From NCBI GenBank assembly GCA_034231615.1, contig CM067299.1, positions 10,436,122 to 10,500,121 on the forward strand: a stretch of DNA of 64,000 nt. The letters are read 5' to 3'. This document shows, piece by piece, positions 32,301 to 44,045 of this stretch. Within the stretch, counting starts at the first letter, position 1, and every line of letters starts with the position of its first letter. The position numbers were made by a program, and so were the translations under genes. The notes under the pieces were generated by a model. The model was not told where the DNA came from. It worked only from the letters and a program-made list of their open reading frames with translations, and did no database searches. The stretch comes from Meghimatium bilineatum (lineage: Eukaryota > Mollusca > Gastropoda > Stylommatophora > Philomycidae).

Positions 32301-35300
32301 TGCCTGTTGATATCTCTCTATTTGTTGATATCTCTGCCTGCCTGTTGATATCTCTCTATTTGTTGATATCTCTCTGCCTGTTGATATCTCTCTATTTGTT
32401 GATATCTCTCTGCCTGTTGATATCTCTCTATTTGTTGATATCTCTCTATTTGTTGATATCTCTCTGCCTGTTGATATCTCTCTATTTGTTGATATCTCTG
32501 CCTGCCTGTTGATATCTCTCTATTTGTTGATATCTCTGCCTGCCTGTTGATATCTCTCTATTTGTTGATATCTCTGCCTGCCTGTTGATATCTCTCTATA
32601 TGTTGATATCTCTGCCTGCCTGTTGATATCTCTCTATTTGTTGATATCTCTGCCTGCCTGTTGATATCTCTCTATTTGTTGATATCTCTCTGCCTGCCTG
32701 TTGATATCTCTCTGCCTGCCTGTTGATATCTCTCTATATGTTGATATCTCTCTATATGTTGATATCTCTCTATATGTTGATATCTCTCTATATGTTGATA
32801 TCTCTCTATATGTTGATATCTCTCTATATGTTGATATCTCTCTATATGTTGATATCTCTCTATATGTTGATATCTCTCTATATGTTGATATCTCTCTATA
32901 TGTTGATATCTCTCTATATGTTGATATCTCTCTATATGTTGATATCTCTCTATTTGTTGATATCTCTCTATTTGTTGATATCTCTGCCTGCCTGTTGATA
33001 TCTCTCTATTTGTTGATATCTCTCTGCCTGCCTGTTGATATCTCTCTGCCTGCCTGTTGATATCTCTCTGCCTGCCTGTTGATATCTCTCTATATGTTGA
33101 TATCTCTCTATATGTTGATATCTCTCTATATGTTGATATCTCTCTATATGTTGATATCTCTGCCTGCCTGTTGATATCTCTCTATTTGTTGATATCTCTG
33201 CCTGCCTGTTGATATCTCTCTATTTGTTGATATCTCTGCCTGCCTGTTGATATCTCTCTATTTGTTGATATCTCTCTGCCTGCCTGTTGATATCTCTCTG
33301 CCTGCCTGTTGATATCTCTCTATATGTTGATATCTCTCTATATGTTGATATCTCTCTATATGTTGATATCTCTCTATATGTTGATATCTCTCTATATGTT
33401 GATATCTCTCTATATGTTGATATCTCTCTATATGTTGATATCTCTCTATATGTTGATATCTCTCTATATGTTGATATCTCTCTATATGTTGATATCTCTC
33501 TATATGTTGATATCTCTCTATATGTTGATATCTCTCTATATGTTGATATCTCTCTATTTGTTGATATCTCTGCCTGCCTGTTGATATCTCTCTATTTGTT
33601 GATATCTCTCTGCCTGCCTGTTGATATCTCTCTGCCTGCCTGTTGATATCTCTCTGCCTGCCTGTTGATATCTCTCTATATGTTGATATCTCTCTATATG
33701 TTGATATCTCTCTATATGTTGATATCTCTCTATATGTTGATATCTCTGCCTGCCTGTTGATATCTCTCTATATGTTGATATCTCTCTATATGTTGATATC
33801 TCTCTGCCTGCCTGTTGATATCTCTCTGCCTGCCTGTTGATATCTCTCTATATGTTGATATCTCTCTATATGTTGATATCTCTCTATATGTTGATATCTC
33901 TCTATTTGTTGATATCTCTGCCTGCCTGTTGATATCTCTCTATTTGTTGATATCTCTCTGCCTGCCTGTTGATATCTCTCTGCCTGCCTGTTGATATCTC
34001 TCTATATGTTGATATCTCTCTATATGTTGATATCTCTCTATATGTTGATATCTCTCTATATGTTGATATCTCTCTATATGTTGATATCTCTCTATATGTT
34101 GATATCTCTCTATATGTTGATATCTCTCTATATGTTGATATCTCTCTATATGTTGATATCTCTCTATATGTTGATATCTCTCTATATGTTGATATCTCTC
34201 TATATGTTGATATCTCTCTATTTGTTGATATCTCTCTATTTGTTGATATCTCTGCCTGCCTGTTGATATCTCTCTATTTGTTGATATCTCTCTGCCTGCC
34301 TGTTGATATCTCTCTGCCTGCCTGTTGATATCTCTCTGCCTGCCTGTTGATATCTCTCTATATGTTGATATCTCTCTATATGTTGATATCTCTCTATATG
34401 TTGATATCTCTCTATATGTTGATATCTCTCTATTTGTTGATATCTCTCTGCCTGCCTGTTGATATCTCTCTATTTGTTGATATCTCTCTGCCTGCCTGTT
34501 GATATCTCTCTATTTGTTGATATCTCTGCCTGCCTGTTGATATCTCTCTATTTGTTGATATCTCTGCCTGCCTGTTGATATCTCTCTATATGTTGATATC
34601 TCTCTGCCTGTTGATATCTCTCTATTTATTGATATCTCTCTGCCTGTTGATATCTCTCTATTTGTTGATATCTCTCTATTTGTTGATATCTCTCTGCCTG
34701 TTGATATCTCTCTATTTGTTGATATCTCTGCCTGCCTGTTGATATCTCTCTATATGTTGATATCTCTGCCTGCCTGTTGATATCTCTCTATTTGTTGATA
34801 TCTCTGCCTGCCTGTTGATATCTCTCTATTTGTTGATATCTCTGCCTGCCTGTTGATATCTCTCTATATGTTGATATCTCTGCCTGCCTGTTGATATCTC
34901 TCTATTTGTTGATATCTCTGCCTGCCTGTTGATATCTCTCTATTTGTTGATATCTCTCTGCCTATATGTTGATATCTCTCTATTTGTTGATATCTCTCTG
35001 CCTATATGTTGATATCTCTCTATTTGTTGATATCTCTCTGCCTATATGTTGATATCTCTCTATTTGTTGATATCTCTCTGCCTATATGTTGATATCTCTC
35101 TATTTGTTGATATCTCTGCCTGCCTGTTGATATCTCTCTATATGTTGATATCTCTGCCTGCCTGTTGATATCTCTCTATTTGTTGATATCTCTCTATTTG
35201 TTGATATCTCTCTATTTGTTGATATCTCTCTGCCTATATGTTGATATCTCTCTATTTGTTGATATCTCTCTGCCTATATGTTGATATCTCTCTATTTGTT

Positions 35301-37020
35301 GATATCTCTGCCTGCCTGTTGATATCTCTCTATTTGTTGATATCTCTGCCTGCCTGTTGATATCTCTCTATATGTTGATATCTCTGCCTGCCTGTTGATA
35401 TCTCTCTATATGTTGATATCTCTGCCTGCCTGTTGATATCTCTCTATTTGTTGATATCTCTGCCTGCCTGTTGATATCTCTCTATTTGTTGATATCTCTC
35501 TGCCTATATGTTGATATCTCTCTATTTGTTGATATCTCTCTGCCTATATGTTGATATCTCTCTATTTGTTGATATCTCTCTGCCTATATGTTGATATCTC
35601 TCTATTTGTTGATATCTCTCTGCCTATATGTTGATATCTCTCTATTTGTTGATATCTCTCTGCCTATATGTTGATATCTCTCTATTTGTTGATATCTCTG
35701 CCTGCCTGTTGATATCTCTCTATTTGTTGATATCTCTCTGCCTGCCTGTTGATATCTCTCTGCCTGCCTGTTGATATCTCTCTGCCTGCCTGTTGATATC
35801 TCTCTATATGTTGATATCTCTCTATATGTTGATATCTCTCTATATGTTGATATCTCTCTATATGTTGATATCTCTCTATATGTTGATATCTCTCTATTTG
35901 TTGATATCTCTCTGCCTGCCTGTTGATATCTCTCTATTTGTTGATATCTCTCTGCCTGCCTGTTGATATCTCTCTATATGTTGATATCTCTCTATATGTT
36001 GATATCTCTCTATATGTTGATATCTCTCTATATGTTGATATCTCTCTATTTGTTGATATCTCTGCCTGCCTGTTGATATCTCTCTATTTGTTGATATCTC
36101 TCTGCCTGCCTGTTGATATCTCTCTATTTGTTGATATCTCTCTGCCTACCTGTTGATATCTCTCTATTTGTTGATATCTCTCTATATGTTGATATCTCTC
36201 TATATGTTGATATCTCTCTATTTGTTGATATCTCTGCCTGCCTGTTGATATCTCTCTATTTGTTGATATCTCTCTATATGTTGATATCTCTCTATATGTT
36301 GATATCTCTCTATTTGTTGATATCTCTCTGCCTGCCTGTTGATATCTCTCTATTTGTTGATATCTCTCTGCCTACCTGTTGATATCTCTCTATTTGTTGA
36401 TATCTCTCTATATGTTGATATCTCTCTATATGTTGATATCTCTCTATATGTTGATATCTCTCTATATGTTGATATCTCTCTATTTGTTGATATCTCTGCC
36501 TGCCTGTTGATATCTCACTGCCTGCCTGTTGATATCTCTCTATATGTTGATATCTCTCTATATGTTGATATCTCTCTATATGTTGATATCTCTCTATATG
36601 TTGATATCTCTCTATATGTTGATATCTCTCTATATGTTGATATCTCTGCCTGCCTGTTGATATCTCTCTGCCTGCCTGTTGATATCTCTCTATATGTTGA
36701 TATCTCTCTATATGTTGATATCTCTCTATATGTTGATATCTCTCTATTTGTTGATATCTCTCTATTTGTTGATATCTCTCTATTTGTTGATATCTCTCTA
36801 TTTGTTGATATCTCTCTATTTGTTGATATCTCTCTATTTGTTGATATCTCTCTATTTGTTGATATCTCTCTATTTGTTGATATCTCTCTATTTGTTGATA
36901 TCTCTCTATTTGTTGATATCTCTCTATTTGTTGATATCTCTCTATTTGTTGATATCTCTCTATTTGTTGATATCTCTCTGCCTGCCTGTTGATATCTCTC
37001 TGCCTACCTGTTGATATCTC
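29395..37020. repeat. 7.6-kb minisatellite, 18-22-bp units
   Basis: Roughly 400 units of TTGATATCTCTC followed by TATTTG, TATATG, TGCCTG or TGCCTGCC (18, 18, 18 and 22 bp; a 20-bp type lacks one TC). Unit types are ordered: long runs of the TATATG type, alternating TATTTG and GCCTG types, and a two-unit GCCTATATG block at 34960-35690. Blocks of about 360 bp starting near 32701, 33287 and 33969 are nearly the same, and a block with six TATTTG units recurs near 30797, 31075 and 32090. The first unit is continuous with a LINE end. All frames such as SLYVDI or YMLISL are artefacts. Confidence 0.97.
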
Positions 37021-37563
37021 TCTGCCTACTTTGTGATTAATATATCTACTTGTTGATATCTCCCTGTCTACTTTGTGATTAATATATCTACTTGTTGATA
37101 TCTCCCTGTCTACTTTGTGATTAATATATCTACTTGTTGATATCTCTCTGTCTACTTTGTGATTAATATATCTACTTGTTGATATCTCTCTGTCTACTTT
37201 GTGATTAATATATCTACTTGTTGATATCTCTCTGTCTACTTTGTGATTAATATATCTACTTGTTGATATCTCTCTGTCTACTTTGTGATATCTATATCTA
37301 CATGGTGATATATCTCTTTCTACTTGTTGATATCTCTCTGTCTACTTTGTGATTAATATATCTACTTGTTGATATCTCTCTGTCTACTTTGTGATTAATA
37401 TATCTACTTGTTGATATCTCTCTGTCTACTTTGTGATATCTATATCTACATGGTGATATATCTCTTTCTACTTGTTGATATCTCTCTGTCTACTTTGTGA
37501 TTAATATATCTACTTGTTGATATCTCTCTGTCTACTTTGTGATATCTATATCTACATGGTGAT
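37021..37563. repeat. Variant array, 42-bp units
   Basis: Continuation of the giant array with a compound unit: CTACTTTGTGATTAATATAT then CTACTTGTTGATATCTCTCTGT. A subset has CTATATCTACATGGTGATAT instead. TTGATATCTC(T/C)CT is kept from the main array. Confidence 0.9.
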
Positions 37564-37705
37564 ATATCTCTCTTCCTACCTGTTGATATCTCTCTTCCTA
37601 CCTGTTGATATCTCTCTTCCTACCTGTTGATATCTCTCTTCCTACCTGTTGATATCTCTCTTCCTACCTGTTCATATCTCTCTTCCTACCTGTTCATATA
37701 TCTCT
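37564..37705. repeat. Variant array, 22-bp units
   Basis: About six units of CTTCCTACCTGTTGATATCTCT; the last two have TTCATAT. This is the right-hand edge of the array complex. Confidence 0.9.
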
Positions 37706-37711
37706 GCCCAA

Positions 37712-37796
37712 CTCTCGAAGTTACATCCTGCGACATGTCGGGCAGGTATTAGTGTCGCTATTCTTTTCTCCCATTTCGTACCCCGGTAGCAACTCT
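37712..37796 (-). mobile_element. SINE-B remnant
   Basis: GAAGTTACATCCTGCGACATG, then GTCGCTATTCTTTTCTCCCA and TTTCGTACCCCGGTAGCAAC, fuse the 3' and 5' ends of a reverse SINE-B with the middle deleted. Confidence 0.6.
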
Positions 37797-37804
37797 ATTT
37801 ATAT

Positions 37805-37925
37805 AGGCTGTCACCATTTCCTCAATTTTTCCTGTTGTGATAATATATTCCAAACCTTCTCGTCCTCAACAAATGCAACACATTTTTCCTGTTGTGACAA
37901 TGTATTCTAAATATTCTTGTCCTTT
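37805..37925 (-). mobile_element. LINE fragment, segment duplicated
   Basis: TTTTCCTGTTGTGATAATAT, then TTCCAAACCTTCTCGTCCTC, occurs twice about 50 bp apart. It matches CTTTCCTGTTGTGATTATGT then TCTCTAAACCTCCCTGTCTC of the minus-strand LINE at 43108-43492 (protein GLENIITTGK). A further scrap of the same LINE (CTTCTATAGAGCCACGTTTC) is at 38258-38300. Confidence 0.65.
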
Positions 37926-38417
37926 GGTCAACCGATATAGTGTGCCAGGTTCGAAAACACAACCCCGTCAAAAAAAAATCCGAGTTGTGATTTCTGACAT
38001 GACCTCTCGTGCATTCGACCCAACTGTAAATTGGTACATTGACGCATGGGTTAGAGAAGTTAAACACAACAGGGAATGAAACTGACCACCCCACCTAATA
38101 GTTGCTGCCGTTTAGTACATGAAGAGTTTTCTTACACCCTGACAGCAGGCTGCTGCCATGCGACCTACCTTTATCTTTAGTAATAACTTTTCTTTAGATA
38201 TTAATCTCTCTCTGTACCTCATTACCCCCCCCCCCTCTCTAACCCTTCATGTAAGTTTTATGCTTCTTCTATAGAGCCACGTTTCTGTGACCTCTAATTT
38301 GTGTTAATACTCACTCATCTATGCATTATATATTGTCCATGATTCTCTAGCACAATGCAGAAATGACTCTATGTTGCAGTAAATGTACCTTCGCATCAAT
38401 TTCATTTTATAAAAACG
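37926..38417. other. Unassigned spacer with LINE scrap
   Basis: Apart from the scrap at 38258-38300 and a C-run near 38226, nothing was recognised. Confidence 0.4.
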
Positions 38418-38665
38418 TTGATAATGGCTGCCGGTGAAGTTGATTTTGGCAGCTAGTAAAGTTAATTTTGATAAAGTTGATTTTGGTAAAGTTGATTTTG
38501 ATAAAGTTGATTTTATAAAATTGATTTTGGTAAAGTTGATGTTTGCTTCTGGTAAATGTTATATTGGATGGTGGTAAGTTAATTGTGACTGTTAGTAAAG
38601 TTGATTGTGACTGCTGGTAAAGTTGATTGTAATGGCTGGTAAAGTTGATTGTGACTGCTGGTATA
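38418..38665. repeat. Irregular TAAAGTTGATTTTGG array
   Basis: About a dozen units of TGGTAAAGTTGATTTTGA or TGCTGGTAAAGTTGATTGTGA, 12-24 bp apart. Confidence 0.8.
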
Positions 38666-39086
38666 GTTTTTTACGGGAGGGGAATTTCTAGTAGCAACGT
38701 ATACTTTTCAGCAAGATTTAAAGTATTAAACGAAACGGTACGACTTTCGCTGTTCCCACGCCACGACATAATTTTGCTCGAGTTGGGACTATTAGACTAT
38801 TTAACCACACCCTTTACCTGCAACATTCAGACGGACCTAACATATGATAGCATAAATTGAAAGAGAAGACGCTACATCCAAACAACTCTTGATATCCAAG
38901 TTCTATGAAACAGCAGTTTTTCCCCCCAGAAAGATATTAAGCAAATCAAGCCAGATATCAGGTCGTAAAGATGAGAAACGTGAACAACATAAAATCTGGT
39001 TTTGTCAGATGATTGTAGATCGTCCTTGTTATGTGACACTCGCTGGGAGAAGGATATTATATTTTCATAATTAACGACGTGGAAGT
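38666..39086. other. Unassigned spacer
   Basis: Nothing recognisable was seen. Confidence 0.4.
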
Positions 39087-39360
39087 TGTGGGGCTTTTTG
39101 TGACATCAAATATCTTGTATGTATGGGCGTGCTAATGCAAGATTGTCTAAGTGTGTGTTAGAGGATCTTGACATTGTATGGGGCTTTTTGTGACATCAAA
39201 TGTCTTGTATGTATGGGCGTGCTAATGCAAGTTTGTCTAAGTGTGTGTTAGAGGATCTTGACATTGTATGGGGCTTTTTGTGACATCAAATGTCTTGTAT
39301 GTATGGGCGTGCTAATGCAAGTTGTCTAAGTGTGTGTTAGAGGATCTTGAGATTGTATGG
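39087..39360. repeat. 90-91-bp tandem repeat, three units
   Basis: Units beginning TGGGGCTTTTTGTGACATCA, then GTATGGGCGTGCTAATGCAA, then GTGTGTTAGAGGATCTTGA, almost identical. Confidence 0.93.
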
Positions 39361-39660
39361 GAGTTTGTGTGGGTATGTCTGTGTGAGTATGTTTATGAGT
39401 TTGTGTGGATATGTCTGTGTTTGTGTGGATATGTCTGTGAGTTTGTGTGGATATGTCTGTGTGTGGTGTGTGGATGTGTCTATGCGTTTGTGTGGATATG
39501 TTTATAAGTTTGTGCTGATGTATCTGTGAATTATGTGGGTATGTTTGTGAGTTTGTGTGGGTATGTCTGTATGTCTGAGTTTTTGTAGATATCTATGTGA
39601 GTTTGTATAGATATGTCTCTGTGTGTGTGTGTGCATGTGTGAAGATGTATCTATGATTTT
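39361..39660. repeat. GTTTGTGTGGATATGTCTGT array
   Basis: About 13 irregular units of roughly 18-24 bp (GAGTTTGTGTGGGTATGTCTGT), directly adjoining the 91-bp array and possibly derived from its GTGTGT end. Confidence 0.8.
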
Positions 39661-40559
39661 GTGTGGGTATAATCACTTTACTTTCTTGCGTGACGTATCT
39701 CCGTCTCGGGGCTTTCGTCGATCCATCGCGTACTTTCTTGTTTTTTTCTCTCTTTTTCTTTGTCTCTTCCTTTTTCTTCCTTTTCTTTTGCACCTCTGTA
39801 TTTTTCTCATACTCTGTCATCTTTGTCTATAGCTATTTGGGTGTAGTCATGGTTCACAACCACCCCCTCCCTCTTATTTGTTCGCCTTACGCCCCTGTAC
39901 TCTCATCAGTTTGTGTTCACTGTGTTCTATTTTACCGGCAGGCTATTGTCTTTTCCATTGTTCTCCCTTTCGCGGGTGTGTTCTCTTTTTCACTTCGGCG
40001 TCTCGGGTACTGTCTATTACTGTGGCATGTCTGTATTTTTCTAACCTGTACAACTACGTGCTATCATGACCCTTGATAAAATTCTGACTTTGACTGTCCA
40101 TTTTTTACTTTGTTGCCATAATGTGTGTGATCATTCTGATGGAAGGAACTGTGACCGGTCGTTGCATCTGTTAAGTTATTGCATTATTGTATTCTCATAT
40201 ATCACCATTATCTGCTCATATTTTCTTCCTGCTGTTTGCTCTTCCTCCTCTGTTCCTGCCTTTGAGACCTCTTTCTCCCCTCTCTCTCTCTCCCACCTAA
40301 CCTCTCGTACCTTCTCATTTTGCTCTTACATTATGATTGCTTGTCTGTAGCATTCATTCTCTGTTGCCACTTTTGAGGTAAGTATTTTAAATTTACTTTT
40401 AATTTACTTGCTACCATATCTTTTCCTTTGTCCATCTCACTTTCTTCAGTCTACTTTCTCCTCCCTACTTACTTCTAACTTCTCCCCATACACATCTTTG
40501 CTTCCTCCATTACCTATCTGATATTGTCCTCCTCTCCTCCTTATTATAACCATATTTGT
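39661..40559. other. Pyrimidine-rich unassigned region
   Basis: Strongly T- and C-rich on the plus strand (39740-40500). The open frames here are rich in Phe, Ser and Leu because of this bias. It precedes a Penelope-like 3' motif, so part may be the 3' region of such an element. Confidence 0.4.
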
Positions 40560-40680
40560 CTCCATGTAAGATTTGTTTTATTGTGGTCGTTTGTTTGTCC
40601 TGATGAAGGCTTTATAGTCGAAACGTCGTCTGTCCCTGTATCTCGTTGTTAAGTTGTTTTATGTTTTATTTTGGTAACAC
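40560..40680 (+). mobile_element. Penelope-like 3' motif
   Basis: CCTGATGAAGGCTTTATAGT, CGAAACGTCGTCTGTCC. It is the best-kept copy of the closing motif and the only one reading CTGATGA...GAAAC, the string order of a hammerhead ribozyme core (see findings). No coding part adjoins. Confidence 0.5.
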
Positions 40681-41394
40681 ACCTACTTATTTTTGTATAT
40701 CTTGACATTTGCCCAGTGTTATCCCAGCCACCTACTTCCTGTTTAGGGTTGTTACCCTACACTGGAAGATTTATCCCTTAGCTGGGGCAGCCAGTTTCCT
40801 TCCTTGCCGTGTTCACCTTCCCTAACTCATCTAATGTACTAGTTGAAAACATAATTTCTGGCTGCCTGTTTTATTTTGATGCCTGACTTCAAACGTGGTA
40901 AGTCTTAAGTTGCAGAGAAAAGATTGGTGACACCTACTTTGTCATTCTTTGAAATTGCAAACACCTAAATAAACGCCTCTCCCCCCTTTCCTCCACAGAA
41001 AAACCCCTTACAACCAGCGGACACAGAAGGGTTGCCAACAGATCATATACAGACCTCAAGACAAGACACCATAAATAAGAAAATACTGCGATAAAATGAT
41101 CTTATTAAGCAGAAAACAACCAACAGAATGCTCCACTGAAGCTCCCCACAACACACAGAGCCATAATTTAGTTATACACAAATAACACCAGAACATCCCC
41201 AGGAGCATAAGACAAATCTACACTCAAGCAAGTCAACAAGCACGTCAACAAGCAGACCACAAGCTCATGAACAAACTGTTCTTTTTAGAAATAAAAAATA
41301 AATAAATGAACCACCATTTAAGAAAAGTCATAAGAACGGAGAAACATCAAAATAAATAGTTTCCCTCCGAAATAAGACAAGTAGAGCTTGAAAC
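40681..41394. other. Unassigned spacer
   Basis: No gene or repeat family was recognised. Confidence 0.35.
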
Positions 41395-41570
41395 GAGGTA
41401 ATACAGTTTTGATAATAATACGAAAAAAACATAGGCACACAAACACACATCGACGTTTAGACAGAAAGGCCTTTATCAAGGTTCACGAACACATAAATCA
41501 AAGACGACAAATAGGGACGGTACAACGTGCGTTCACATATCTAGTAAATTGGCCGAAATGAAAAAAGTTG
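41395..41570 (-). mobile_element. Penelope-like element 3' region
   Basis: On the minus strand: ATATGTGAACGCACGTTGTA, CCTTGATAAAGGCCTTTCTG, TCTAAACGTCGATGTGTGTT, GTGTGCCTATG. The same order and spacing as 11260-11380. Confidence 0.75.
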
Positions 41571-41749
41571 TTTTTGAACCAAGACAAGACCCGCATGTCA
41601 AATCAATAAGTTCCCACCAGAACAACTTCTAGATCATTACCCAATATGCCCTGATATAGCAATAACGTACTAAGATCCCAGGTTGAAAGGTACGTGTCTT
41701 GTGCAAAGAGACAAATTCAATAACAAACATTAAATTAGTTACCACAGCG

Positions 41750-41805
41750 TACATGACATGTCCGTAGATACTTCGATCTCACCTTGATCACCTCAGCAAT
41801 TATAT
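41750..41805 (-). repeat. CPVC-coding repeat, diverged copy
   Basis: GACATGTCCGTAGATACTTC, then GATCTCACCTTGATCACCTC, resembles the minus-strand copy at 8925-9012 (GACACGTCCATAGTTGCTCC). Confidence 0.45.
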
Positions 41806-41809
41806 GACA

Positions 41810-42030
41810 ATTTCTTCTGCGTTCGTTCTCAAACCCCCGTCGATTAGCAAGATGTAGTCAGGAGATCGGAATGCGTTGTGTAATGGTTTACAGCTTAGCA
41901 GCGATATCTATGCCTTTCGGCCTGACATGTTCGACACCGTGGATCTAGTTCCGTTTCCTTCTAAGTGGGAATTGCGATTTAATTCACCACCAAAACCTCT
42001 TTAATAGCTTTTTACAACATGTATGCGACG
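41810..42030 (-). mobile_element. SINE-B copy
   Basis: Reverse copy: TTCTTCTGCGTTCGTTCTCA, TTAGCAAGATGTAGTCAGGA, GCGATATCTATGCCTTTCGG, then a poorly kept 5' half ending near TTTAATAGCTTTTTACAACA. Confidence 0.8.
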
Positions 42031-42494
42031 ACATTGCAACAGGCAGTACAGTTCAATTTGATATCCTGCGTCGGCCGTAGCTTTGGTGTGCCTCTTGTTT
42101 TTGCTTTATTGTCTGGAATCTTACCTGCCATGATCAATTTTTCTATATGATGTGTGTTTATATATATATATATATAACCAAAATATATGTAGTTTTTGGT
42201 GGATAGTATTAGGATCCACTCTTATTTTATATTCATGTCTTTACGCAAGTCTGGTATGATTTGTATGTCCATGATATTCTTAGAACCTTTCTTTGGCATT
42301 TCATTTCAATTGCTTATATTTTATTTTCCATTGGCAATACCCAAATCTAACAAACCATATATTGCCCCTTGAAAATATAGCTCTCTTTAATCGTTTTAAT
42401 TTTGTGCTGTTTTTTTTCCTCCTTAATAAAATAGATTTTTCCGGATATGTCGGGCCAAAATGCGCAGCTATTGCAGTTAAACTGTAAACCACAA
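42031..42494. other. Unassigned spacer
   Basis: A short (TA)n at about 42160-42176. Otherwise nothing. Confidence 0.4.
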
Positions 42495-42568
42495 TATACC
42501 GGATTCCGTTCTATGGACTGCGTGCTGCTAATCTACAGAAGCTTTAGAACGAAGGAAAAATAAGAAGA
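42495..42568 (+). mobile_element. SINE-B 3' scrap
   Basis: ACCGGATTCCGTTCTATGGA, CTGCGTGCTGCTAATCTACA, and a GAACGAAGG end correspond to the SINE-B 3' end in forward orientation. Confidence 0.65.
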
Positions 42569-42954
42569 TTCATATAAGTAGATAACATAATCATCTTTAA
42601 GCATAATATGTAGATTACCTCTCTATTCAGTTCATCATCATCATGTGACACACATATTCTTTCTATAACGTGGTCTTCCTTTTAGATTATCTGACGACTC
42701 ATGATTGTGGGCGAATTGACTTGTCGCAGCTAGAGACATGTTAAAATTATCTGATTCACCTATTGATGAATTGTGATGCGTCACTAATACACTCAATCAT
42801 ATCACCAGTACCATAGACTCAGTGCCAACTATACAATCGATATTTAGAATTTCACTCGAGATGGCTATGACAACCATAGCAAACGTTGAATATTATATGA
42901 AAAAGTAAGAGCAGTATTGCAGGAAAGAGCAGTCTATTCATATCGCTAGGCTAA
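42569..42954. other. Unassigned spacer
   Basis: Nothing recognisable was seen. Confidence 0.4.
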
Positions 42955-43075
42955 GTATCACACCCGGACCGTCCAGAAAACAATGGCAAACTACTTAATG
43001 TGTTTATGTTGCCTAGAAAATCACTACAACCAACAAATGCGGGATTGATGGCTATGTCCTGAATAGGATACGTTA
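42955..43075 (+). mobile_element. tRNA-derived SINE, body only
   Basis: CACCCGGACCGTCCAGAAAA, CAATGGCAAACTACT, AAAATCACTACAACC, and GATTGATGGCTATGTCCTGA match the body of the SINE at 23055-23250; the tRNA-like head is missing. Confidence 0.7.
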
Positions 43076-43107
43076 CCAATTTATTATTGTTTTTTAGTGC
43101 TAAGTAT

Positions 43108-43492
43108 ACTATTTATCATCATCATCAGGTGCCATGCCGGGTGGCGTAGGCGGTCATGGCTCTCCACAGCTCTCTGTCCACAGTATTATGTATCAAAGTC
43201 GTTGTTGTTTCCTTGCCGTGCCAGGTTGTCAAACTGTCTAATATTTTCTCACGTTGTCGCCCTCTGTCTCTGGTGCCTTCACTCTTTCCTGTTGTGATTA
43301 TGTTCTCTAAACCTCCCTGTCTCATGAAGTGGCCAAAAAAAAAGAAGATTGCATTTTTCTTATATTGTTGATTAAGGTCCGTTTCGCATTTAATTATTTC
43401 AACGCCTCTACATTAGTTTTTCTGGCAGTCCATGGTATTCTCAGCATTCTTCTGTAGAACCACATCTCTGTTGCCTCCAATCTCCCACTTTA
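43108..43492 (-). mobile_element. LINE C-terminal end
   Basis: On the minus strand GHFMRQGGLENIITTGK, SEGTRDRGRQREKILDSLTT, WHGKETTTTLIHNTVDRELW, and RAMTAYATRHGT, then stops. This is a continuous, well-kept C-terminus of a LINE of the GRQREK..DSL type. Upstream it fades into DCQKN-like debris. It lies tail-out beside a plus-strand LINE starting at about 43493. Confidence 0.85.
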
Positions 43493-44045
43493 CTATTTAT
43501 ATTTATGTGAATGTTGGACATTCAATGTAGATACAGAAAGAAGGATTCCGGCAACAAGGGCTACATACATTTGTTCAGAATTAGCTAAAAAGAATATAAG
43601 AGAAATATATTCGTCCGACACTAAATAAACAAACTTGAATGGTATCAAGTATCACTGTTTGCAGTAGTGAAGTGGCTTAAACATGTGTGGTTTGAATATG
43701 TAACGAGACAGGATGCTTTTCTAAAATTATGTGGAAGGAACAGTCGAGGTTTGAAGGAGAAGAGGTGGGTGGAGAAAATTATGTGAAAGGAACAGTCGAG
43801 GTTTGAAGGAGAAGAGGTGGATAGAGAAAATTATGTGAAAGGAACAGTCGAGGTTTGAAGGAGAAGAGGTGGATAGAGGAAATTATGAATTGATAACAAT
43901 TAAGAATAGTCTAGGGGTTATGTTTCTACACTCCTTCGAGTGGCTGGCGATAGAGGTTTTTGGAGAGTTTTATGTGCTAATGTGTCCAGTGTGGCACCCC
44001 TACTAGCTTTACGGGTTATGGTTATTGTTATTGTTATTACATCGC
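43493..44045 (+). mobile_element. LINE C-terminal end with internal triplication
   Basis: Frames give LEWYQVSLFAVVKWLKHVWF, EYVTRQDAFLKLCGRN, then RVAGDRGFWRVLCANVSSVA and a (TTATTG)n-like tail at 44022-44039. A 52-bp stretch (GGAACAGTCGAGGTTTGAAG, GAGAAGAGGTGG.TAGAGAAA, ATTATGTGAAA) is present three times in tandem at 43737-43888. Since 52 is not divisible by three each copy shifts the frame. Confidence 0.85.

Noticed and set aside
29431-37014. Dozens of open frames of 60-217 codons reading SLYVDI, SLFVDI or YMLISL
   Set aside because: They come from 18-bp and related units without stop codons. No start context, signal or domain is present, and the frames swap as unit lengths change.
39663-40350. 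Phe/Ser/Leu-rich frames resembling membrane proteins
   Set aside because: The composition follows a long pyrimidine-rich strand; no stable hydrophobic-segment pattern independent of that bias.
40598-40640. Calling a functional hammerhead ribozyme
   Set aside because: Only the core strings resemble one; stem II is weak and stems I and III were not found, so it is reported as a hypothesis and not as a feature.
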